Made by a program: the position numbers and the translations under genes. Below are positions 50,747 through 63,788 of a stretch of 64,000 bases of DNA, piece after piece. The DNA lies in the NCBI GenBank assembly GCA_020086605.1, contig JACBWW010000004.1, positions 27,033,916 to 27,097,915 on the forward strand, read 5' to 3'. This stretch comes from Lanius collurio. Its lineage: Eukaryota; Chordata; Aves; Passeriformes; Laniidae. Under the pieces are notes generated by a model. That model saw only the letters and a program-made list of their open reading frames with translations, was not told the DNA's origin and did not search any database. How positions within the stretch are numbered: position 1 is the stretch's first letter; every line of letters starts with the position of its first letter.

Positions 50747-51025
50747 CTGGGCAGGATATCTGACCTCCTGCATGACTCAGGCTGCTCAGTTTCACCCAGC
50801 CATTTCTGCATTAAGCCCCAAAACGTGCAGTTGAATCAGAGCCTATCTTTCACAAGGACAGGACCTCTTACACAGAAGACTCCACCTGACAGTTAGAACT
50901 GTGGCAAGTTGTGTTTGCTGTTAAGAACTTCTGTCCTGTTTCCAAGCTGAACCTTGCTTTTGTTGACAGCCATTTGGCCTTTATATTCCTTGGAATACTA
51001 AATTTGAGAGCTCTTAAGTCTCAGT
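50747..51025 (-). mobile_element. Ancient CR1-type LINE relic
   Basis: The plus strand shows the antisense order of an old sauropsid CR1 subfamily. It has 'ATCTGACCTCCTGCATGACT' then CAGGCTG, 'TTTCACCCAGCCATTTCTGC' then ATTAAGCCCCA, 'GAATCAGAGCCTATCTTTCA', 'CTGTTAAGAACTTCTGTCCT', 'CAGCCATTTGGCCTT', and finally 'GAGAGCTCTTAAGTCTC'. It is substituted and gapped but clearly aligned. Only a few hundred bases of the 3' part remain and nothing is coding. Confidence 0.7.
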
Positions 51026-54000
51026 GAGTTGTTAGGGATAACTAGTTTCCACATTCCATCAACTGAATGTGGATGCTGGTGAGAATAGGTTATGGCATGA
51101 GAAACATCCCCTCTTCACACAGTTGCCCACTGTTTGGCATTCTGCAATATCTGGTCCAACAGATAAAGTAATCTGCAGAAGATGAAGGCTTGAGGAATGA
51201 AACTGTGGTATAAAGAAATCTTTTCTCTACTTATATGTGACCCTCATGATAATCAGAGATTTTCCTGGAAGAAAGGAATTTCTATATACTTTGTATGAAA
51301 CATAGGTGATCGTGTTTATTTAGAATCAATGAGGCGATTTTATTTTTACAAAGACTTTACTATGCACCTATCTACACACACATAATTAAAAAAATTACTT
51401 TTAAGGATCAGCGAGAGAAGGAAAAAATGTTAAGGTCTAAACATCTTATGTTCAGACCTGTTTAAAAATTTAGTGGCTACTCTGCATATTGCATGGATTT
51501 GGAACCAAACTTATTTTACACAACTGTGACCTGCCAAACTGAGGAACAGACTGATTTAGGATTGAAGTCATATCCATTTGATTTTTTTTTTTTTTTTTCA
51601 CACAAGCTTCATTATTTTAACCTTTCCAAAACTGAAAAAAAAAAAAAATTCATATGATCTAAGATTTTTTTTTTAAAATGACAGTCACATTAATCTTGGG
51701 AATAAGTGTACTTAAAAAATACAAATCTAGTTTTGGTGGCTACAAGTCTTGAAGTTTTGATACTGCATTTTTTTGCCTTCAGGAAACACTATACTTCTCC
51801 TGTCTGTATTGCAATTCTTGCAAAAGAAGTGTGCCTATTTATTTTCTCCAGAATCCTATTAGAAAGACAGCTCATATCTAACAGTAGTATTTTCATCTTA
51901 CTCTGTAAAAATGTGTGGTATTAGTATAAAATAATATATCATGAGCTTATTAATGTCCCTGCCTCAGGCACTGCAGATGCTGAAGCCTGGAAAGATGCCT
52001 TATGACATGCAGCCATGTTTCCTGACAAGTTTATACACAGCCAAAAAAAGAGTCCAAAAGAAAAGTATAGGAGTAAATTTCTGCAGATAGATAGAGATAA
52101 AAAGAAAAAAACAATATCTTAAGAATAAAAGTACTCTCAGGTGTGTATGAGGGTTTTTTGGTCGTTGATAGTAAGTCTTATGTGGATCCATGAATTTGGT
52201 TCTGTGAAATCATTCCCGCTGTTTCAAAAACTTTGAAGTTTCTTCTCATCACGCAAGAGGATTTCTGCTCTGTGGATTTCATTATTGAGAGGTACCTCCT
52301 GCAGAAACCTTTCCTTGTTCACCCTCCAGTACCCCCTGCAAGACCTTCCCATCAGCATGTTACCTATTGTCAGCTTTCCCGTAGAATGCAATGGGGGATG
52401 GGAGAAAGCCATTTTTCTGCCAAAAGTAATTCGCCCTAGTTTTACACCAGTAACACCTTACTGAACTGTGGGCAAATTGTTTATATGGAGAATAAAGGAT
52501 AACAGAATTAAATCAGATTGATATGGTGATAAAACATTTCATATCAGTTTTTCAGTTGTTTAAAGTCTCATGTGTCATCATCTTCCAGGACTGTTTAAGT
52601 TTTTGAATGGCTGGAGACCCTTGACTTGTAAGCTCATTGATTTTTCTTCCTTAATGTTTTGATGGAGTTGCTACAGAAAAAAACATACAGGAAAAGCACA
52701 ATAACCACTTTTCTCGCCAAGTTTATCAATCCTTTATTGTTTATGGCAGCAAAGAGAAGTGAAGTATTACCAAGTTTGTTTATTGTGTTGTCTGCTTCCC
52801 CAACAGTCCCTGATTCTCTCTGCTGCCTATCCCATCTCTCTGATGCTGTGAAATTCTCTGAAACATTCTGTGGGATATTCATAGGAAGGCCCATCAAGTA
52901 ATCATGCCAGGAGTGTATAGACAAATCAAAATATGTTAAAGATTCAAACAAACTCCTCTGGCTGAACCAGAAAATATATGGGAAATATATATGTTAGCTA
53001 AACAGCAATTTAGAAACATCCATGACAATCATAACAAATTACAAACAGCAGAGCAGTTATACTGGATAATGGAATGAGAGACAGCACTGATGGCATTTTT
53101 CCTCAGCCCAAAGATGTCATGAAAAATGAGTGATGTTGAAAGTTGGATCTGATGAAATAGGACATTGTGATGAAATTTTATTTAATTAAGAATACTTTGA
53201 AATGCTTAAATAACAAGTTATAGCTTCTGATTTCAGAGAACACTTTTAGTTTTAATGTCATCTGAGGTATCTTAATGAAAAATACAGTTACCAGGACATT
53301 AGATGATTTGGAGTAATTCCTAACATTTTCTGATAAGGAAGCTTCAAGTTTTTAGAACAGTATGTAGTTCGAAAGCAATTCTTGGATATTCTGCTGGGTT
53401 TCACTTGATCCTTGGTTGGACTTGTTCATCTCCATTTAGCAGAAATATAAAGTGACCAAAAATAAGCAAGGGATGTTCTATAATTACCATGTTAATCTAA
53501 GAGTTTTATTTTTATCCTGTTTTCATTCTCTTTCTTAGATATCCACATTATCCTACTTTAGACAAGTGAGCACTTCAATGAAAAGGCCTTTCTCTTTTCA
53601 GTGGCTTGGTATATGTTTTGTTATATACATTTGTGCTGGACATTATAAAGACTCATGCATAGATATCCTTGATAAAAGAAAATCAAATATAACGAAAGAA
53701 TTATTTCATTGGCTTCTCCCTATTTAGTTAAAACACTATTTTTTTTGTACTGCTGGTCTTCCCAGGGACTCCGGATCTTAGCCATTGGCCCACTATGCTA
53801 AGTATTAATAAAAATATAGCAAGAAGAAAATCTCTGCCTCAGAATTTAGAACTGGGACAATTTCAGAAAAAGCCAAAAAATTGGGATTTATTGCATAAGA
53901 ATAATAAGAAAAAATAATCTATTTTTACACCTTTGTGTATGTATATTTTTCAGATTTTTAATTTAAATTGTAGTTCTTAAATACTTCGTGATGTAACAAA

Positions 54001-55534
54001 AAGCTCAGTGTTTTAAAGCCATATTTCATAGATATTTGGATTTTTTCTGTGTGTTTGTGAAACTGGTATCTATGTCTCATAGCGTCTTTTATATATACCT
54101 TATTGCTATGTTTCTGTTGTACTCTTATCAAAATTAATAAACTCTCTTTATGAGCCATTGATAAAGAACACAGAGAAAGAAGTAGGTCATGTTAATGGTA
54201 CATTTCTTATGGGTAATTTACAAATTTTTGTATACTCTGTAAACCCCCTGATTCTCCTTTAGCTAACAGCTCCTATGCAGCTGGATGCTTCTGCATATAA
54301 AGTAATGGCTTGAGGCAAATTGTGCCAGGACACGCCTTTGAGAAAAATTAGTATTTGTAGCATGTCTTCCAATTTGACAAGGCTGGGTCCATGCTGGAAT
54401 ACTTTGTTTTCTTTACTTGATGTTTTGACTGGGATCACCTACAGCAGCAAACCATTCTAGTAGCATTCACTATTATTCCATACTTAGAGTCCACCTTATT
54501 GGTCTTGCCTGTTCCATGTATGCAACATAATTCAAGCGGTCCCAAGGACCTCATGACAATGTAAAAAAGGAGTGGCAATTTATATATATACTCTAGCTTA
54601 AATGCAAATACTAGTTGTTATTGAAAAGAACTAAGAAAAAGCTAAATCCCTGGAAGAAGACCAAGGTAACAGCAGTGACCTTCAGCACAAATACTGTCAG
54701 TGCAGAGTAGGGAAAGAGCATAAATAACAAAGTAAGTCATACACAAACAAAACATGACTGGAAGCAACACTGGGTCTGAGATGGCAAAAGGTGAAAGAGG
54801 GGCAGGAGGGACATATTTTAATTCCTTCCTTATTCAAAGTAACGTGAATTCACTTTCAGAGTAGGCAGAACTTTTGGGAAAGACTGAAAGAAATGGGTAG
54901 TCAGTATGTGTTGAAGAAAAGGTTGTCAACACATTTATAACTGGCTGCCAAATATGCTGCATTGATAAAGAGCTTTTCATGCTCATTTGATATTTCTGCC
55001 CTCCAAAGAAAATTTACCAGTGACTCTGAATGGGAATGTTCACTTTTTTGAGCTGGAAGAAGTCATAAATATACTTTTATGATTACTTAGGAATTTAGTG
55101 AGAACTGTAGCATTCCACAGACATGTGAGATGAAGGTGTAAAATCAATGCTTATTTTATTTTTTTTTGTTCCATTTAAGTAAGACTTGTAAAGGTAAAGC
55201 ATTTTGAAGAAGATATAATTTGTTAAATGAGTGGTAGTGTTAGCAAATTTGCTGAGAAGAAAGAAACTTTATTGCAAATCCAGACTATTTCTATCAAAAG
55301 CTTAGAAAAAAAATAAAATGCTTTAATTTTTGGAATAAGTTCCACCTTATTGAAAGAAATTCCATTCTATTTAATTTTTGGAAATGCCTCCAAAACTAAA
55401 CAAAACAAACAAAAGAACCAGACAAAGGAAAAAGGCATCTACCTTGCCTTGGTGATGTAGATACCAAATTAAAGCACTGGATTCATGTGATTGCCTCATT
55501 GGGAATCAGTAACATGAGACCTCAGCACGTTCCT

Positions 55535-55745
55535 GTCCCAGTTTGTGCGTGGGGGTGAAGAACGCCCTGTTCACACGAGTGTTGTCCATATATGCCTGGA
55601 AATTCCAGCGTGTGCTGACACCAGCCGGCCTCTGCGTGGGTGCAGCTCAGCACTCAGTACAAAACTGGGATGGACACAGCCGCCAACGCTTTGCCAGGAA
55701 CCTCCCCCGAGGAATGTCAGGAATGCCCTCAGCATTTACTCAGCA
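55535..55745. other. GC-richer, CpG-containing patch, unidentified
   Basis: About 210 bases keep a notable number of CpG sites (GTGCGTGG, AACGCC, CACGAG, AGCGTG, GCCGGC, GCCGCCAACGC, CCCGAGG) within CpG-poor surroundings. Three overlapping plus frames are open for 65-102 codons. CpG retention suggests a recent insertion, an unmethylated regulatory element, or a recently lost exon. No family was recognised. Confidence 0.4.
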
Positions 55746-57060
55746 GGAAGCTATTGGCTAAAGTCACACGTCAGCAATTGCATAAGTTTCTTAACAAAGC
55801 AATTTGGGTCTCTTCAGAACAGAGGTGGGCTTCTTAGCTCCGTGGGTAGATGATGATTTGTTTCAATTATATTAAATCTTCTAAATAAGAGATCAGCTTT
55901 TGCATATCTATTTCTGTTTGCTTTTTGCACCTAAGCTAGTATTGTCTTTTGGCCCTATTGTTGCTTATACGTACTTCTGAAATAATTTTGATATATTTGA
56001 GCCTAGCAATAGTCATGATTTCTTCTTACAGTCATCTAAGTGAAATGGCAGATTGGAATGATAAGCAGTCATGGGTTTAAAGACCAAAATTTTACTGGCT
56101 TGCTGATAAAAAGAAGCAAGGTGATAAGTGATGCAGGTAAGTGCAAAGTGACAGTCAACAGTGAAGAAGGACTACAAATTTGCTTCTGATTCCCAGTTAC
56201 AGTCCATTCAGAATGTAAATATGATTTGAGAGTGAGAAAAGAAACAAAAACTTTTAACTCTGGGGTTTGTTTGGTTTTTTTTTTAATAAATGTCTGTATT
56301 GGTAAATGGATATATTAAGTCACTGAAAGACGTAAAATTTCAAGGCTGCATTTAAGGGGCTGCATTAGGAAGGTGGTCAGAGAAATACAAAAAAATTTCA
56401 GTGTCTTACAAAAGTGCCTTTCTCTGGCTTGCTCAGGGCTTGTTACTGTGAATGCTGTGCACTTGAGCACAGCACTAGTCTAATAACTTGAATGATATTA
56501 ATCATGTGTAAATATGAACTATCTGGAAAATTCTCCCAAGATTTGGCACCTTGCAAGTTCAAGCATTTGCAGCAGCTAGTGTACAGCCTAGGACACAGAA
56601 AGGACTCTTGTCAAAAGTGAGCTTTTCTGTCCTTTTCAGCGATGGCATGATCCACGAGAATGAAGACTATACTCAAAGGCAGTGGTTACTGAGGCACACA
56701 CACATTGCTCCTTTCTCTTATCATGGGGCATGGACTTGTAGAATATTGTTTCTTACCATGATAGAAGGTTTGTATTGAGTCTTCATGGTTTTTGATGTCT
56801 AGTAATTAGATTCCTAAGCCTGAAAAGACAAGATTCTCCATAAAAAAACGTAGTACTCCATCATCATCTCTGCATGAATGCACATAAAATTATGAAGCTG
56901 ACAACTGGTATATATGTATAGTGTAGCAGAGTAGAGCCATACTCACTGAAGTGGGCTCCCACCACAGCTGCCTGTTGAAGAGTAGCATGATTTTGTTGCT
57001 TTACTCTGAAGCTTCTAAGTTTGTGTCAAATTCAGGTGTTTCCTCCCTTGCTTTTGAATT

Positions 57061-57075
57061 ACACACACACACACA
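57061..57075. repeat. (AC)n microsatellite
   Basis: An uninterrupted ACACACACACACACA run followed by an A-rich stretch. Confidence 0.95.
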
Positions 57076-60000
57076 AGAAAAAACCAAACACAAAAAAGAG
57101 CCCACATTTGCCTAGTGAAGGTTCAAACATAGCAAATCTTGTTATGGTTGAGCAGTAATGGTTTTATTGGGGTAGCAGTTTTCTTCAAATCCTAAAAAAA
57201 GGTTTTACCTAGGGAAGAAACTGGCAGTACAGATGTACTCATGGAAATCTTACACACCTTTACATAGGTTTATTTCCTACATTTATACATAGATGCATCC
57301 TTGTGACTGCGTACATGTGGGGTTTGCTTTTCTGTGTATAGCTGAAAGGAGATATATGACATTTTAGATGCTTTTACTTTGCCATAGAAGCATTATGTAG
57401 TATTCTCTGCTCATGCAGACTATGACCTAGTACCTGACCTAGGGTTAAAACTTCAATGAATGTTAAGATACCTAGATATTAGCTTTATTTTACCTGGTCT
57501 GGTACACTGTCAGTTCCTCATTATTTGACCAGAAGCCAGACATTTTCCCCATTAGAAAAAAGTGTCTGTGTGTCCAAATACAAATGAAAAAATCTGTTTG
57601 GCTTTTGGTCAGCAGCATCACATTAAAATACAATATACATAAACACATGCATATGTACATATTGACTGTAGAGATTATAGTTCCTGTTTCTGCATAGTCC
57701 ATATGTTGAGGAAAATGATTCTTACTCCTGGGATGAAAGTATGTATTTCAAACTCATCTTCACCAGGCTGGATTTTTATACACAATTTCTGATTACACAG
57801 GGCTTCCTCTAAGAAAGCAGGACCATGAATGGCCTAAGTTTCACTAACCAGAAAACTGAAGTAATAAAATACTCCTTTATTGTTAAATTCTGTTCAGATT
57901 GAAAGACAAAAAAGAGGCATTTGGGAGATGATATTTTTTATTTACTAAATTGTGAGAACAGAAACCAGGCTACATCATCTTTGCTGTCTCTCTTTTCTTT
58001 GGTAGAAAATCATGTAGTTTATAATTTGTTAATAGAATGGTGAAGAGTTAACACACACTCTTTTATAGCAGAATAGTCTCACGTGTTCTTAATTTTCTGG
58101 TTTAGAAACTCACAGAAATATTACCACTAGCATGTAATTAAAAAGACTGATATGTCTTTGAAACGAAGGGCAGCCTCTGCCATCATTTACCAAATAACAG
58201 TACAGATCCCAATTAAACATTGTTCATTAATTTTTTTTTTTAATAGCCTCCACTTTCAGAGCAGGAGAAAAGAAAGCAAGGTACTGATTTGAAAAGAAAA
58301 AATGCCACATGCTATTTTGCAGAAACTGTAGGGTAACTTCAATGGAACATGGTAGCTCTGCAGGAAATCAAAGTAACTGAGTAATAAATTGTGTCATCAC
58401 TATCTCTTCTACCTCTTGATAAATTTAAAAGATCTCACCAGATATCGTTTTTATTGAATAAAGTGAAATCAGCATGAGAATTGCTGCTTCATTTTGCTTC
58501 ATTTTCTTGTGGAAGCAAGATGTGACTTTTGCATGTACAATAGTTTACTGTTGAAAATCTAGCCATCTTCCTATCATTTGGAAAGAGAAAGAGTGGTCTG
58601 TTTATCGTCTTCAGGTCTCCACTGACATGCACATGTATAAAGCACCTTATTCTTCTTGTACTCTCTTTCTCAATCCACTGCTCCTGACTACTGATCAATA
58701 TATTCAGATACTGATTCTGTATATTGGCAAGATACATTGTCTTCTTTGCTCTATACACATAGGCACTGATGAGCAGGCCAAAGGAAAAGAGATTATGTTT
58801 TTGCATTCACCCATATGCTAACTGTATGATTGCACAGAATGTCAGTGTTTTTGTTGGGCTGCTTTTTCTACATGTTCATCCAGCTCACACCCTCCCAACG
58901 TGTTGGGTCAGTGTTTGTTGTGTTGACAATACTACAAAGAGAAGATAACAGATTCCAGCTGCTCCAGAGGTGCAGTAGGATTGTTAAATATTCTTAGTGT
59001 AATTGAGACAGCAAACAAGCGTCATGACAGGAACAATAACACTGGAAATGGCTCTAGGTCTGAAAGTAGTTCCAAAGGGTTTCTTAAAGATAGGACTACA
59101 CACACTGTACGTACTCATGCACGTAACTGTAAGATGAACATAGAGACACAGAACTATATAGTCTGGAAAGTATGTCTGGAATTTATATAGTCCATTGTAC
59201 TCAGAGCAGGCCCAGTTTTCAGCAGCATCGGCAAGGCATCCTTAAATCTAAAGAGCACTTGCAAGTGAGACCAGTTCTGTAAATAGTGTTAAAGAGTAAA
59301 TTATCTTCCCATAGTCAGCTGATCCAGAGAAGACAGGATCATTACTGAAGTGTTACAATACTAATGAGAAGTAAAACAACTGAGAAATTGCTACTGCTCT
59401 CATGTTGCTTCTGAGCTACAGCATAGTAAATAGGTAAAAAAACACCGAAAAATTTAGCTTGAGCCCAGGAGTAGTATGCAAACCAACAGTAAAAAATGTA
59501 GAATATCTTATTGTTTGTTAAAAAACAAAACGTACCAGATGAAGCATGTTTTGCCTTGTTCAACATTGCATTAAAATAGCTATCCATTCTATAGTATAGA
59601 AACTGAGAGCTTCTGAGATACTTCTATCCATTCTCTAGCTGAGAAAATTAAAATAATCTAGTCTGATTGGAGGTAGAATAATAACCTTTTTCATTGTTTT
59701 GGAATGTTTGAGATAACTAATAATGGGAGAAATCCAGATGATCTTAGATAGTGGCATGGAATAGTAGTTTGTTATAGGCCTTTAATAGATTTGGCTGCTT
59801 CTCTTCTTGTCATAAAAGACAAAAACAAAAATGTCTGGAACACAGATCAGCAAAATGACTATTGCCTTTAACTGGTGGTTGGGTACAAAACTACAAGAAT
59901 ATAATAAAAAAAACTATAAAATGTCTGCTTTTATATGAGATTGTACTGCAGAAATTGCCAGAGTTACCCAGAGCTGAAGGTTAGTCAGACTTTTTCTTCT

Positions 60001-60386
60001 ATCTGCTCAAAAGCAAAAATGAATAGAATTACAAGGACAAAGGTAATCCAAGAAACTTTTTTGTTGAGTTTTCCATACATTTGTCCTTTATTTCTTGGAA
60101 ATGAAGTGATCTTGCTATAAATATATGGTAGTCAGCATCTAATAAAAACATCTATATACATACATCTGGTTTCAATATTAAAGTGGCATTTATGTAACCT
60201 CCAGCATATTACTCAATGAAGGATAACAATGATATGGAAATGAGGACTATAAAAATGGTATTTTTGAGATATAATGAACAAATACATATTTTTTTTTAAA
60301 TTGTTTCCACTGTTCTGTGTAAATTTCAAATAGCTGGTGGTCCCATTCATTACTAAACTTTTCTTCATACTGAAGAACTGAAATAC

Positions 60387-61672
60387 ATATAGTCATAAAA
60401 AGGTTTGGTTCAGAAGGGACCTTAAAGATCATCTAGTTCCCAGCTCCCCACCTGCTAGACTATGTTGCTCCAAGCACTGTCTGACCTGTCCTCAAACACT
60501 TCCATGGATGGGGCAGCCATAATGTCTCTGGGTAACCTGTGCCTGTGTCTCACCACCCTTACAATAAGGAATTTCTGTCTAGTATCTAATCTAAACCTAC
60601 CATCCTTCAGTTTAAAACCATTCCCCTCTGTCCTATCCATACATGCCAGTATAAAAAGTCCCACCCCAGATTTCTCATACAATTTTTCAGATACTGGAAG
60701 AAGAAATAAGGTGTCCTCTCAACCTTCTCCAGATTGGATTAACCCAACTGTCTCAGCCTGTTTTTATATGAGGGGTGTTTCAGTATTCATCATCTTCATG
60801 GCCCTTCTCTGGACATGCTCCAGCAAATCCGTGTTGCCCTTCTGTTCAGAGTGGGACATGCTACTCCAGGTGAGGTCTCACGAGAGCAGCTGAATGGGAA
60901 GATCATCTCCTTCAACCTGCTGGCTACGCTTCTTTTGCTGTAGCCAGAATGTGTCTCTGGGCTGCAAATGGGCACTGCCAGGTCATGTAGAGCTTCTTGT
61001 CACTCAATGCCCCCAAGTCCTTCTTCTCAGGGCTGCTTTGAATCCTTTCTCCACCCAGCCTGTACCATGTTTGGGTGACCCAGGGGCAGGACTTTGCACT
61101 TGGCTTTGTTGAACTTCAAGAGGTTTTCACAGTCCCTCCTCTTGAATCTGTCCAGCTCCTTCTGGATGGTATCCCTTCCCTCCAGAGCGTCAGCTGCACC
61201 ACACAGTTCAGTGTCACCAGCAAACTTGCCAAGGATGCTCTCAGTCCCTTTGCCCATGTCACCAACAAAGAGGTTAAACATCCCCAGTCCCAGTACCGAC
61301 CCCCGGGGAACATCCACTCCTCACTGGTCTCCATTTGGATTTAGAGCCATTGATCACAACTCTTCGAGGGTGAGACCATCCAGACTTTTTATCCACTGAT
61401 TGGTCCATCCATCAAAGGTATGTCTCTGCAGTTTGGAGACGAGGACGCCATGTGGGGCAGTTTAAAATGCCTTGAACATGTCCAAGCAGATGAAATCAGT
61501 TACCTTCTGTATCCACCAACATTGTCATACTTGTAAAAAGCCACTAAATTTTTCAGGCACGATTTTCTCTTAGTTAAGCCATTTCGTCTGTCACTTCCTT
61601 ATTTCCCATGTGCCTTAGCGTAGCTTCCAGAAGGATGTATGTTCTGTACTTCTTTGTTCACCTGAGGTAAGA
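60387..61672 (-). mobile_element. 5'-truncated CR1 LINE (avian)
   Basis: This is the 3' 1.28 kb of a chicken-repeat-1 non-LTR retrotransposon, which moves by target-primed reverse transcription. Plus-strand antisense landmarks are 'CAGAAGGGACCTTAAAGATC', 'CACTTCCATGGATGGGGCAG', 'CAGTTTAAAACCATTCCCCT', 'ATGGCCCTTCTCTGGACATG', 'GGACTTTGCACTTGGCTTTG' and 'CCCAGTACCGACCCCCGGGG'. On minus, the reverse-transcriptase part is readable at 61317-61027, with GSVLG near its start and FAGDT where the active site should be FADDT. The first catalytic Asp is therefore Gly (codon 61216-61218). A one-base insertion near 61310 shifts the frame upstream. The 3' end (60387-60402) is about two degenerate ATTCTATG-type units. 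The copy is dead. Shadow frames on plus (60462-60893, 61075-61399) are not genes. Confidence 0.95.
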
Positions 61673-63695
61673 AGCAATGCTTCCCAAATTTGACACTATG
61701 GAAATCCAAAAAAGCTCAAGGCTTTTAGTTTAGTTTGTCTTAATTTGTATTGTTTTAATAATGAGAGAGTAGGCACAGCAAAAACATCTGTTATTTTAGT
61801 GACGGCAAGCAACACTGATGTAGCATGTTGTCTCCTTCCAAGCTTGCCTCTCTTTATATATGTTTTGTTAGGAAATTGTGTACTGTTTTAATGCTACTTA
61901 TCTAACTTATTTTTGCAGTACCTTTGTCCTACTGGAAGCTTAAAGAAGGAGAAGGAAATACTTGCTCCCAAAATGCAGAAGCTGACTTCTTCCAGAGGTT
62001 TGTAATGTAAGAAATTATTATCTCCCTTTTACTGTGGTTTGTTGAAGCTTGTTTTCTTTTTATAGCACGTTTTTTATATCACATGGGGTTTTTTGAATAA
62101 CACGTTTTATGATAAACTGTGGCATTTAACAATGCTTTCAATAAACTAACTGAATTTTTTCTTCTTTAAATGCCAATGACTAATTCTTTTTTAATATGAT
62201 CAAAGAATTTGTTTTATTCCACTACCACGACTACAGCTTCCACACAAAAGCAATTCCAAGGTAAACCTTCCTTTTACTCATTTTATTCAATGAGCAGTTG
62301 TCTATTGTCTTGAAAGTGAGAAAGTGAGCATGTTCATCAATTAATGGATATGTTTAGATACCTTCTTAAAAACTTCATCCTCTTTGATTATTAAGAAGAA
62401 AAAAGTCTCTTAAACAAAAGCAGTTTCTTCAGAAGATGTGTTGCTTACTTTTTAAAATAGGTTGACAAAATGAGACAGACATGTCAGGATACTGTTGTTA
62501 CCAGTCAAGGCATTTCCATGCCCTTATTTTCCCTGTAGAGAGCAGTGTTCCTCTGGGTTCATTCAAGGCAGGAATAGCTCTTATAGGCATTTCCATGCCA
62601 TGTATATCAGATGTTTGTGCCTAAATGATCAAGTATTGCCATTTGCAAGTCTGATATTCAAGCTTGATGTAATTTTTCATGTTAAGCAGGTGGTATGTTC
62701 TGGGAAAACAAAATGTCCTGCTTCTTCAGTGCATCCTGACCTTTTCAGCCACCCTTTCTTTGGAGGGCCTGACAGAGACTAACAGCATCTTCCCTATCTG
62801 ACATGACACCATCAGTGCCTCTTTCAGAAAGAGTTTCTTCACAGTAAATGTGTTCCTATTTCTTCCAGTAAATCTGGTAATGCCAGAAATGAATCTTTTC
62901 CAATCTGGTTTCCTAGATGCATGACTGTGGACAGAGGAATTTAAACAGAAACCAGAGCTGCTGACTATTCATCAAGGAAATATTTTATATACACAGTTAG
63001 AATTCCTTTACCAAGCTTGTACATTAGTATATTCAATTTACATTATGCAGAGCTTGCTTCCCAAGTATTGTTCAGTCCAGTGTCTGGACAAGGACTTCCC
63101 CTGCCTTTGTTTTTCATTTAGCAATAGAGTAAAAACTTCTCATCTCTCATATTAACTGACTGCTTCCTATATGGTAGGGCTGCAAAACTTACAGATCACC
63201 ACGCTTTATTTCCTACAAGTTATGAAAAATTTTCTTTACATTAAAATTAGATGACTTGAAGAAATAGAAAAACATGTAGCTTACTAACAGTGTTTGAAAG
63301 GTTTCTTCAATCCTTAAGAAAGAACCAGGTCCTCACACATGCTCTGTGGCAACTTATAAAAAGAATTTTGCACAAAGAGCAAAGCCAGGATGAGGTCCTG
63401 ACATGTTGCATACTATGTCCTTAGCCAGAGAAAACTTTCACTGGCTTTCATGCACTAGAGAGAACATGTATGGTGCCAGTTTATCTCAGCTGCAGCAGTT
63501 CACAGTCCTGAAATTACACTTCTTTCAGCTGCTGCTAGAATTAGAACTGACTTCAAGTAACAAGGACAGAATAAGTATTACAGGCTTGTGATTTCAAAAT
63601 GTTTCAGTTACACTAATTTGAAGCAATGAGACTTTGATCCAAAAGAAGTGCAAAACAAAAGAGTTAATATATTTTACACTTATTTTCATCAAGTT
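61673..63695. other. AT-rich unique sequence, one weak exon-like segment
   Basis: No recognised gene. A segment at 61919-62006 has a good acceptor (CTAACTTATTTTTGCAG), a donor-like AAT|GTAAGA and an open frame beginning PLSYWKLKEGEG. It has no recognised family and does not join in phase with the candidate exon at 44571. Other frames (62495-62782, 95 codons) are unremarkable. Confidence 0.45.
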
Positions 63696-63788
63696 CACTG
63701 ACAAGTAAAATCTGAGCTTAGCTGTCCACTGACAAGTAAAATCTGAGCTTAGCTGTCCACTGACAAGTAAAATCTGAGCTTAGCTGTC
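63696..63788. repeat. Three perfect copies of a 31-bp tandem repeat
   Basis: The unit CACTGACAAGTAAAATCTGA...GCTGTC occurs at 63696-63726, 63727-63757 and 63758-63788 with no mismatch, then is cut off after CA. Perfect identity suggests a recent expansion, so the locus is probably a length-variable minisatellite. The unit matches no satellite I know. Confidence 0.97.

Larger units (their letters stand above)
51026..60386. other. AT-rich unique sequence with homopolymers, no gene seen
   Basis: No recognisable gene. Simple sequence includes T17 at 51582-51598, an A-run near 51634-51648, and (AC)n at 57061-57075. A CpG-containing GC-richer patch lies at 55535-55745. Open frames up to 105 codons (52634-52951 minus, 58489-58806 minus) show no recognised domain. 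Confidence 0.55.

Noticed and set aside
52634..52951. 105-codon minus frame with a hydrophobic segment, overlapped by an 80-codon plus frame
   Set aside because: No known family. Openness on both strands with no splice context suggests chance.
60462..60893. 143-codon plus-strand open frame
   Set aside because: It lies wholly inside the CR1 element and is antisense to its 3' region.
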